From positions 747,501-811,500 of the forward strand of contig CP012816.1 in assembly GCA_001936135.1 (NCBI GenBank): a stretch of DNA of 64,000 nucleotides. Reading direction: 5' to 3'. The position numbers and the translations under genes are program-made. The notes beneath the pieces were generated by a model that worked only from the letters and a program-made list of their open reading frames with translations, did no database searches and had not been told where the DNA came from. Origin of the DNA: Saccharomycopsis fibuligera x Saccharomycopsis cf. fibuligera. Lineage: Eukaryota; Ascomycota; Saccharomycetes; Ascoideales; Saccharomycopsidaceae. Below, one piece after another: positions 49,816 to 59,869 of this stretch (positions within the stretch are counted from its first letter, which is position 1; every line of letters begins with the position of its first letter).

Positions 49816-52261
49816 ATCATGCCTGCAATAAACTGCCTCTGGGGCGACCCAACAGAAATATCGATGCATGCATGAGGATGAAACATGCGCTACAATACAC
49901 CGGTGCTACAATCGGCGGTTTCTAAGCTTCCTTGTTGAGTTTTCTTATACCTTTGATTACAATCTGTATAATCAAATCGAATTACTATTACCGATAATTT
50001 TGCCCGATGGGGGGTAACAACACAAATGCCTCCTGCAAGGGGCAATTGCGTTAGTAATCCATTGTTCAGGGAAAACCTGCCCCTGGTTGAACAGAAATAA
50101 AAATAAATCTATGATGTTATCTTTTTTTTCTTGTGTGTGTGGATGGGCGTTTGTATCGATCTCCTTTTTCGGAAAATTTGAATGTTTTTTTTTTTTTTTT
50201 TTTTTTGCTGAAGTTTGTTGCAGAAATTCCATGTGAGGAACTGGCTTAGGGATAAGAACATATTAAACATTAATTGATCTGTATTGGTACTTCTTAGTTT
50301 TTTCTCCTCTTATGTGTCTGGTTGTGCTGGTAATCTGAGTGCAGAAACTCAAAGCCTTTTGGTATACGACATGCTCTTGGACTTTACTGGGGTGGCATCT
50401 TGGGCAACATCAAAAGACACATTGCTTTAGTACATAGATTATCCAATAGTAAAGCGTGTGTGGAGAATCTGCAATCTCCTGGATATAATATATCACCTGG
50501 GTTCTCTTGCAATCAACCTATCTTGAAAATGTAAGCGGAAATGGCTATTTCCTTTTCTTTTCTTTTTTCCACCTCAATTTGTTTAGCCTATTGTTAAAAC
50601 GCCATGTCAATTTCTGATTCAGTGGTTTATATAGTCAACCCGCTAAAATTATCGGAGCTGTTCATTACAGTTCAAGACACGAAAGAAGCAAAAAATGGGG
50701 CCTTGCGTTATCACATTGTCTTGAAGAAAAAATTTCTCAAAAAAATTCCACAGAACCGAGATTTAAAACCGTACTGCAGCACAATAAATGCAGCAAGACA
50801 AAAGATGTTCCTTACATTTTAATGCACTGAGTATATCATGCTTTGTTTTCAAATATATTCATAAAAAGCGAGTTTGTCAGCCTTGAGTTCTTTTCTGAGT
50901 ATTCCCATTTGAAACTAGTGAGTTGAACAATGCGGACAATACACAGTAACACAGGCTAAAGAGAGCAGCACTGCACGACCGTTTAATTGCAGATAAAAAG
51001 TATGAAACGATGAAAATGGCGAAACGATATGAAAACTTTTGACGCATACCGGTGAGCTACTTATATGTATTTGACTCTCTTCAATCATTTACGACGTATA
51101 GCACGAGGAAGCTGTAGTGAAATTTTTCCACAAAAAATTCGCTTAGTGAACGGCCCTACTAAGCCCAAAGCGACGAATTTCAATATCTGTTTTGAGTCAG
51201 TATTGAATATTGATATAATGAACCTAAAATGCATACAAGTGAGTAATACTTAAGCATAAAAGCCAATTCTGAGTCTTAATATTTTTTTTTTTTTTTTCTG
51301 GAGATTCTTGTTCACAATTTTGTCCTTCTGAATCCAGTGAAATTTGTCAATTCAAATAGTTAAGAGATACCACCATGTTGTCCAATTTTTTTATTTTCTG
51401 GCTTTTTCATGGACTAACTACATTAATGGCGGTTATTAGTCTATTCTCGTATTGTTCTACCACAGACAGTTTTGTTTCTTAGAAGAATGCATTATAGCAG
51501 GCTCTGATTTTCGTAATCGTTCTGTAACTTTTCGCCAGCTGAAACACATCAATGAATGCGATGTTATTGGTCATAAGCGAAGTCGTTAACGCAACATAGT
51601 GATTTTTTAGACAAGCAACAAGACTGTTTGTTGGAAGACAAACGAGATATTTGGGACATTTTGTTTCATTGATGTTGGTCTATCGGCCAATTTACTGGTT
51701 CATTGTTCTTGATGTGTTTTGACTGGCATATCTTTTCCTCTTTGTATCAGTTAAAGGAGGATGAGTAAACTGAAACGCTGTCTAATTTTTCAATGACATG
51801 CTCAATGACTTGTTTCGGCTATGAACGTACTAAGACTAGCTTAGAACCAGTTCCCAATATTGTTTGTTGCCTATCTCAACAATAACATTTACAGCGTCAA
51901 TTAACATTTGCAATGTATCGCAATAAACATTTATACACTAGACTAAAATCGCTATATACGTATGCCCAGTTGCGGTCCATTTGTTTGAGATTAGGGTACG
52001 AAAACTATACGCCCTGACTTCAAGCACTTTTCAATATATTGGAGTGCAAACTGGTACACCACATGCCATTCTTTTTAAAAAAATTAGTAACCATACTAAG
52101 AATTCTAAAAAGAAGAGACAAAGAAACCAATAACAAAGATAATTCCCGTCAAACGATCCTAATCATGTCGATAGATTAAAATGACACAATTACGAAAAGG
52201 AGATCTAAACCAAGAACAACCCGTAACTGCTTATCGGTTCCCTTTCTTCAAATTTACAATA

Positions 52262-52428
52262 ATTTTCAACTGTAAAATTATTAGTTAAAATCAAAAATTA
52301 TGAGACCCATACCTCTCCAATGAAAATCGGAAAGATATGACATTCGGACCTGATACGCTGTGCAATGTAAGCAGATCCAAATGGCCATATGGGCTTCATG
52401 ATCCCCAATGACTTCTCAAGGTAAGTAT
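52262..52428 (-). ncRNA. SNR19: U1 spliceosomal snRNA, compact form
   Basis: Read on the minus strand from 52428, the sequence begins ATACTTACCTTGAGA, the invariant U1 5' arm that pairs with 5' splice sites. Stem-loop I follows (GGG / CCC around loop GATCATGAAG, the U1-70K site). Stem-loop II has GGATCTG pairing with CAGGTCC and the 10-nt loop ATTGCACAGC containing the U1A-type ATTGCAC. Stem-loop III is an 11-bp stem CATATCTTTCC / GGAGAGGTATG with two G-U pairs. Helix H, TGAGA / TCTCA, closes the four-way junction directly before an Sm site AATTTTTG. A last hairpin (ATTTTAACT / AGTTGAAAAT) sets the 3' end near 52262. About 167 nt in all, like the 164-nt human U1 and unlike the 568-nt S. cerevisiae SNR19. 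The 3' end is approximate. Confidence 0.94.
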
Positions 52429-53797
52429 GAAGAAAGGAAACCAGTCAAAAAGAAAAAATATTGTCTTCAAAAAAGCGGTCGTCTGGCCCTTTTATAGTTT
52501 TTTTTTTCCTGTTTGCTTCTGACATTTGTCTTTTTCCTTGTGTCGTTTTGATTTTTCTTACCGGTGCTCCAAACCAACAATTTTACTGTTACTGTGACAA
52601 CGGCACTCTGTGGGCACTCCCAGGTTGGCTTGTGTTGGCGTTCAGCGCGGACCTTGGTCTACAATGCTTTATACACAACATCGCGTACAGAGTGAAAGTG
52701 TTCATCTAATGCCCTAAGAAAAAGTTTTAATAGCAATTATATACTTGAAATAAATTAGTTTCAAAATCATAATCAAGATATCTAATATCAGCGTTAAAGC
52801 CTGGCAGATGTGCACCTAGTAAAATATTTGTCAACAAAAAAAGACAAAAACAAAAACAAACAAATATGTTGCCTAGGTAACCAACCAAATGCCTAATAAT
52901 TCTTTGCCGGGTATCACACAGCGTTTATAGTTGACATGGCAACGAATAGTGCGCCCTGACGGGCAACAACATAGTTTTTCGATTCCAGGTATTCTCTATT
53001 ATAAAATAGCACACATTAAAAGAAAGACAAATTGCAATTTACGATATAATTATTTTTATGTATACAGGCTGAAAAAACAGAAATCAACAACCTAGGACGA
53101 AAACTAAATACCTATGAAGTTTTTAGCTGTAGATTTAGTTGTGTAAGCTTCATAGTAAGATAGCAACGATAGAAATGTGGGGCTCGAGAATGCATCAATT
53201 TTGATAAGTGGTAATACAAGTATACTACAGCCATACGCTACTTTTGGCCTTTGGTCATGAACTTCAACTTCGTAGATTGCTAAAGAATCAATAGATGAGA
53301 CAAAACCCGATGACAGCTAACATCAAACTGCTGAAAAAAGAATTAAATATTAACAAACTCAACGGAACAGAGTAAACAAAAAATAAAATAAAATGAAAGA
53401 AATATCTAGAGTATAGTATATGTTTTGGAAAAAAAAAAGCTAAGGGTTAAACAATAAGAACTAGGAGCTAAAAAAGCGGATATCAAACAAAATCGAACGA
53501 CAAGTATAAGCGAATCTAGAAACAGAACAAAAACAAGAACGAAACCAGCAAAAAAATTAGCAAACAATAAACAAAATGGAAGGAGAAGAAAAGAACGGAA
53601 ATGAAGCCGATAAAAACGAGAACAGGATTAGCGAATATAGCAAATTTATAACATGAGCACAAAAGCAGTCTAGGTATAGATAACTAAAGCAGGGCAAAAC
53701 AATAAGACAGAAAAAGCAGAACAAAAATAAGTTTAACTCAGAATATCTGAACAAGAAAGAAAAATAAAATAAAATAAAAAGATTGAAAACAAACCAC

Positions 53798-53828
<31 letters not shown>

Positions 53829-53973
53829 AAACATTATTAGTTACAAGGCGTTTTTTTCCTTCCTTTCTTTTTTTATCAAAATATCAGCCAAAATAGTAAG
53901 AGACATTAAAAATCGGATCAACATGTTTAAAGAAGAATAACGCATCACACTGAAAAAATTTTTTTTTTTTTTT
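52429..53973. other. U1 promoter and KAR9 3' flank
   Basis: 1.5 kb. The left 100 bp is the U1 promoter. From about 53340 the plus strand is extremely A-rich with A runs (about 53798-53832) and probably holds KAR9 polyadenylation signals. The open frame 52461-52709 starts at TTG and lies across the U1 promoter, so I do not support it. Confidence 0.5.
52489..52496 (-). promoter_or_regulatory. TATA box of the U1 gene
   Basis: TATAAAAG on the minus strand, 61-68 bp upstream of the mapped U1 5' end, suitable for a Pol II snRNA promoter in yeast. Confidence 0.65.
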
Positions 53974-56900
53974 TCAAACAAATTCTCTGCGTGCGATGAT
54001 TTTAGCTCTTCCATTAGAGTTACGCTTTTTTGGTTTCAATCCATTTGATTTCGCTGTTGAGCTTCTGCTTCCAGTATTACTGTTGCCGTGACTATTAGAA
54101 CTCTGCTTGACCCGATTTCTGTCAACATTGCCGTTCTCTTTTTCTGATACCTTCGTAGTATTAGCACTAAAACCTAAAGGTACATCTTTCAAACTTGAGG
54201 AAGTGCTATCAATACTTGATCTGTTGGCACTTTTAGCCAATTTGGTAGTCTTTGGTTGAGGAATCCAAGAAGATCTCTTGACAGAATATTTTTTAAGTTT
54301 TTTGATTCTGTCAATTGTTTTCATTGCTTCAACAGTATCAAATTGACTGCTGCCTTCAAGCTGTGGGGGTGGTTGCGCTGGCGATTGTGGACGGCTACTG
54401 GAACTAGAATAAGATTCTGGACTTTTGATTCTGTTAACTTTTGCTGCCGGCACAGGAACCAAAGAACTTTTTCTTGTTAATGGAGAATAAGTACTGGTGA
54501 TGGAGTTTGTGCTTGAATGAATTATCGGAACTTCATTGTGATGGAAATCAGTTTCGTTGAATGAATCATTGGTTGGACTAGCCGTAATATTGAATCTTTT
54601 GCTTATTGGGCGATTACTCTTAGCTATCGGTAAACGAGAAATTGAAGAGCGTGGTGAGTATAATGACCCAGTTCTGGAATTGCGTCCCTCAGTGCTATGA
54701 GTACGGGTTGCTGTGACTGGTGGTACAGCACCGCTGACAGTAGCTTTTTGCTCTTCATCATCTCTCAAAGTTTTTTGCAAATCATCCAAAGTCAAATTAT
54801 TCAATTGATCAAGAATATTTCTATCAACAACATGTTCCTCTTCACCATTTTCCAATTTCTGAAGTGCTTCAAGACGACTATTTTCGATACTTGAAATGTT
54901 TGTCAGATCATCAAATCCTAACCCATATCTTGGAGAAGGACTTGCAAATGCGCTATTGTTGGTGAACGAATATCTTTTTGGTAAACCACTTGAGTATTTC
55001 TTGTACGTATTGTTGCTCATTCTTTGAATTTTCTTGGTCAACGGACTATCAATCTCTATACTGTTGTCATTATAATCATAGAGAAGACTGCTGGTATCTT
55101 CATCAGCTACACTTTCCACTGTACTCAAAACTTTGGTATCTCTATTAGCTCCTAGAAGACCCATTCTTGGAATAATGCCGTTGAAAGCGCTACTTTTCAT
55201 TTGTCTTGGTGATGTGATTTTCTTGGCGCTGTTTTTGCTGTTAGCATCATGCTGCTCTTCTTCACTATTTACTTTATCGTTATTGAAAAGCATATCCTTG
55301 TCCTTTTCCGGTGAACTAGGAGTTCCTTGAACCAAGATGGGCTGGAGATTCATTTTGCCAATCAACAAAGATCCGGTCATCGATCTTCGTTGAATGTGTC
55401 GCTTTTCATTATTTGGAGTGCTTTCACCTTGTGGTTGTGGTTGCGACTGATGCTGGGTATTGTTAGCCAAAGCATTAAAGGAACTAATTCCGAGGCCAAA
55501 ACTACCATTATTATTACTACTAACATTTGGTAAATCATTTCTTGATGTATTTGATGAAAGTTCTCCAGATATATTGGCTGCATTGTAGGAAGTAGTGGTA
55601 TTGTTGCTGTTATCGTTATTGTTATGATTGTCATTATTGATTACATTATCAATACTGTAATTGTTGATATAGTTATTATCCACAGTACTTATAACTTTTG
55701 ATCCATTTCCCAACTCTGAACTGGCAAAAGAGCTGATATGGTTAAGGGTGTTGCTTCTACTCAAACTAAAAGACCGCACCTGAAACTCAGTATCAGCTGC
55801 GGTCGGAGAAATTGCTGAACTTAAAGACGGGCTTCGAACAGGCGCTCTTCTTGCTTGGTTTTGTTGTTGTTGTTGCTGCTGATGATGATGATGATTATTG
55901 AATGTAGAAGTATGTGATAGTGCTGGAGAAATGTTTGTACTACCTCCGAAAATAGGGTTATTATTAAAGGTGTTCCCTGCGAAAGTGTTTCTTTTTGAAC
56001 GAAGTTTCAATGCTCTGATTTGAGGTTCGTCAGAGACCAGGAAACTGTTTCTGGATGATCTTTGGTTTCCAAAGCTGTTGTTGCTATGTTCTTGTTCTGA
56101 TTGAGTCAATGTATCTTTTTGATTAGATATGCCAAACCAATCTTGTTTCCATTCCTCGGGTAGTTTATCATATAAAATTTGCCATTTGGACTGAGCCTCA
56201 TTAATAAATTTTGTATGTAGAGGTTCTTTTGGAATTAAATTTTCTTCAAAGCTCTTTTCAGTTAACTTAACTAGTGAATATGTTAATTTTAACTGGTTCT
56301 CTATCTCAAATGGAATCAAAACATTTTTATCAATTGCTAACTGATCATTATCTTTTGACTGAATTATTCCCTTTTCTAGTAACTCGTTGGTGATATTGAA
56401 TGTAGATTTTTGTATCGTGATAGTCAAAAATTGTATAGCGTCAGCCCATCTTTTCTCTACAAGTTCAAATCTCAAATCGTCCAAATCATTAATCAAAAAA
56501 ATAAATTTCTCTTCAATTGTATCAAATTTGATATTCATTTTTTCTATCGATGTTGCATAAAACTCTTTAATCTCGTCCTTGTCAGAATAAAGGGAAATTT
56601 GCGGTTTGATATAATCTATAGAGGCATTAATTGGGTCAATAGATTTTTTCAAGTTGGACAAATGATTGTAAAGTTCTTCTTCTTTGTCATCGAATATTGG
56701 GTACGCAGTGATTTCTTCCAGAGACAGAAGATCAGAAATAGGTAATTTTGCTTGTAAAGCATCAACCGTTGATGCTCTCCAATCGTTACTAGCACCAGCT
56801 GTAGCCAGTGACTTCCTTTTTGATATATCGTGTAGGCTGTCAAGGATCTTCTTAATTTTATCAGCTAATTGCGTTATATTAATATTTTCCACAGACTTTA

Positions 56901-57803
56901 GAGGCAAGCTAAACTTCAATTCGTGAGTCTTAAACGAGTCCTTGAGACAGTTCTCAATTTCATCATTCACTGAGTCAAGAATCTGGTAATAAAGCTCGTT
57001 GTATTGCACAGAAATATCCAATCTTTTTTTGTATATAATCAAATACTTCTTTACTTGCAAAGATAAGTCGCTGATTTCATCAAAATTGCCCAACAAGTGC
57101 AAATACTCAAGTCTTTTCTTTTCACAATTGTGACCATGAACGTGCCCGTATTCGTCATAGCCATCATCGCCATCGTGCCCATTTTTTTCAACAAAATCCT
57201 CATCGTCCAGCTGATCCACACTATCCTTAGCCAAGTTGTCAAAAAACTCGTCATCGTTTGTGGATTCGTCTAATTTACTTTCTATGATGTGTAAAAGTTG
57301 AGATATAATTGAGTCTATACCGTCGACATTTTTGGATATTTTTGTGATTTCATTTCTTCCCTCGTATATCCACTCAATATTGTCATAATACTTGTTCAAT
57401 GGCGAGTTGTTATTCGTGATAGTATCCAAATTCTGCAAAAGTAATAAAAGCTCGCCCAAGTATGTGGAGATATCAAGAATGGAATTATTAATCTTGACCA
57501 AATCATAATGCAACAATGTTTGTGCTTGCTCTATAGATTTGATATTGATGAGTTCATCAAAAAAAGAAAACGAAGGGCAGGTCTTGAGGATATCCGAAAG
57601 TAACAATGAGTCCAAATGGAAATCGTCAATATGTATTTGGCCCTGATCATCATCTTGAAATTGGTCTGCGCTGACCGTAGTGTATTGATCAAAAGTCTGA
57701 CGAGAATTCACGTCATAGTAAGAGTCCTGCTGCTGACTGTTGCCAGTAAATGTAGATATTTTCTCATTTGTCTGACTAGAAGAATCTTGATCGGTGAGCA
57801 CCA

Positions 57804-57837
<34 letters not shown>

Positions 57838-57876
57838 CAAGTTATGGTAGCCCTCATATATCGGATCAGTGGCCAT
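53974..57876 (-). CDS. KAR9: Kar9-like spindle-positioning protein
   Basis: 1300 aa, about twice the 644 aa of S. cerevisiae Kar9. N-terminal poly-Gln, then a folded helical domain (about 85-580) with Kar9-family features such as WIYEGRNEITKISKNVDGID, SKWQILYDKLPEEWKQDWFGI and repeated coiled segments. The rest is a basic Ser/Asn/Pro-rich tail with SP sites, a C-terminal basic microtubule-binding-like region, and EB1/Bim1-binding-type motifs: SWIP at 1203-1206 (RSSWIPQPK, a good SxIP) and SRLPIAKS upstream. Family knowledge: Kar9 links Bim1-bound astral microtubules to Myo2 and aligns the spindle, and is needed for karyogamy. The call rests on domain pattern plus SxIP; a different plus-end protein is possible. 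Confidence 0.72.
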
Positions 57877-59869
57877 AACGGTGGAATTTGTAGTAGTAGT
57901 GCTTGATTGATGGGAACGATAGCTCAGCTACCTTTGAGACACGGGAAATGCAATTGGATTACTTGGATTAGAATTAATCAATACAGAGGACTTGAACACA
58001 GCGGAGAAGAGGAACCTCAACGGACGGAAATTCACTAGACAGCTAACCAAAAACAAGGGTAATAATAGATGGGTAGGCGGATGGTTGAGCACGCAGGAAA
58101 TAGAAAGGCAGCCGTCAAGAAAGGGAGAGTGTGTATAAGTGTGTGTGCTGTGTGCCGTGTGTTGTGTGCCGTGTGCTGGCGAAGACGGGATCCTGCTATG
58201 CTGTGTTGAGTTATTGCTGGTGATTGGTGGCTGTTTGTTTTGTGTATATTGCCTGGGTGTTCTTTTTAATTTTATTTTTTATTTTTTTTTTTTATTTTTC
58301 TTTTTCGGCAGTAAATTTTGTGAATTTTGTGAATTTTGTGCGTATGCAGGTCGAAGTTTCTGGTGGACTGCAGCAGATTCTGAGACACTTTCACGCTTTT
58401 CACCAATTTCAAGCACAGTTGAAGCCCAGACTAAAACAGCGTGGACAGGACAGAGGAAGGCAAACTGCTGTTTTCTTACAGTCCGGTGGTTGTAGCAAGA
58501 TACTGGTAGCTGTAGAGAACGGCGATGGCTATATGCTTATTGGGCCGACGTCGGATGAGCGTTAGTGGAATGGTTAAGCAGGTACAAAAGCCACCAAAAT
58601 GTGTTCTGTTTTTCCTCAACGCTCCCCCTGTCGACTTTGTATTCTCAGTCTCCAAGTATCCGTTTTTCTGCTGATTCAAAATACATTTATGCGCAAAGAT
58701 GACTTTATATAAGTATGACTACAATTGTCTTGGGGAATGGTTTAACTTAGGAGTCGTCAAGATGCCACATGCCATAACGTTTTGACGATTGGCCAATCGC
58801 CAAGATTTCGTCGGTATTTATTTGAAATTTGATTATTGTAAATGTCTGTCCCCTGGCTAGGCTAGGCAAGGCTAGACTAGGGCTAGCTATCCCGCGAATC
58901 AAAGTCACGGAATGATTGTCGGTCCCTTTTTTCCCACACTAGGACGCGAGCATAGTAAGGACATTACAAAAAAAAAAAAAAAAAAAAAAAATTGAGGATA
59001 TAATCAAAACGAAAATGAAGTAGAGTTAACAAGAGCCAACAAACAAAAATCTACAGAATGCCTGCTATTCGGCACAGATGTCAAAAACAAATGTTTCTAA
59101 TCTATTATTGTATGTACAGTTAGATAGCCGTATCGCCCACAGGGCCCGGTATTTGTTCGGCAAATGATAGTCGTCCTGTCCAAGTTTACAATCATGCTTC
59201 TGTTCTGGTGCCCAGCTTTTACTTTTATTTACAACAGCGTATTTCAATTGGAGGCACATATAAAGTTAACGCGTGGAGCCATAATTGCGGAGAGTCGCAA
59301 GGCAACGAGGAGTGCAGGTACATAACTTGAACCAGCACGATACAGTCCAGTCCAGTCCAGCCACCACCAGCTTGCAGGAATGATTGCGAGCAACAAGACA
59401 CCGTAAGATCATAGTGAACCTCCGCGTTCATATTGTTATTATTTTTTTTTTCCTTTTGCCAAAATTTCAAAACTATGGTTAATAGACCTACGAATCAATA
59501 GCGAGGTAGGCAGGTAATAATAATTATGAATTATGAATATGAGTGCACATTAAAAATTGAATCCAAGTAGGCTTTTAAGGGCAATTTTGCAACGAAAGAA
59601 CAAAATAAGGGCAAGAAACAGAAGCGCGTTTTTTTTTGTTTTTTTGTTTTTTTTTCTTGTGAAAAAAATAGTATGATGGACACCTCTATAAAAAACTATA
59701 ATGGTAAATCGAGCAAGAGCGATAAAAACAACAAGCTAACAGGATAGTTGAATAAATAGAAAAGAAAAAAAAGTATAGAAAAACCTAAGCTGAATATATA
59801 ATAAGAAGGATCAAAGTCTTTGACACTTGACTAGCATGGACATACATACATATGTGGCCAAGCTTTTAA
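57877..59869. promoter_or_regulatory. KAR9 promoter / MNR2-like 3' flank
   Basis: A 2.0 kb gap between same-strand genes. Contains a 9-bp repeat (AATTTTGTG, three copies, 58314-58340), a GTGTGCCGTGT repeat near 58140-58180, CTAG-rich DNA (58850-58890), an A run (about 58968-58990), a CAGTC repeat (59343-59360) and T runs near 59630-59655. A 73-codon ATG frame at 58344-58565 resembles nothing I can support. Confidence 0.5.

Larger units (their letters stand above)
39368..52261. other. Gene-desert (12.9 kb) after GUD1
   Basis: AT-rich DNA in which no open frame exceeds about 100 codons outside homopolymer-derived ones and none resembles a known family. It contains many homopolymers (T 40167-40199, A about 43190-43211, A about 43421-43445, A 45305-45331, T about 50186-50207), a CGGTA cluster with a hairpin (49701-49815), and scattered 60-80 codon frames such as 46275-46508 and 50604-50822, which I do not support as genes. 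I saw no tRNA with both promoter boxes, no LTR pair and no transposase. Possible roles are a centromere, spliced or unspliced non-coding RNAs, or decayed genes; see findings. Confidence 0.6.

Noticed and set aside
39368-52261. Retroelement or DNA-transposon remains as an explanation of the desert
   Set aside because: I saw no LTR pair, primer-binding site, reverse transcriptase, integrase or transposase signature, though very degraded remains cannot be excluded by eye.
52461-52709. 82-codon hydrophobic frame upstream of U1
   Set aside because: It starts at TTG, covers the U1 promoter and has a T-run-derived poly-Phe segment.
58344-58565. 73-codon ATG frame beginning MQVEVSGGLQQI, reminiscent of the start of URM1
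   Set aside because: Similarity ends after the first dozen residues and there is no C-terminal GG; it lies in the KAR9 upstream region.
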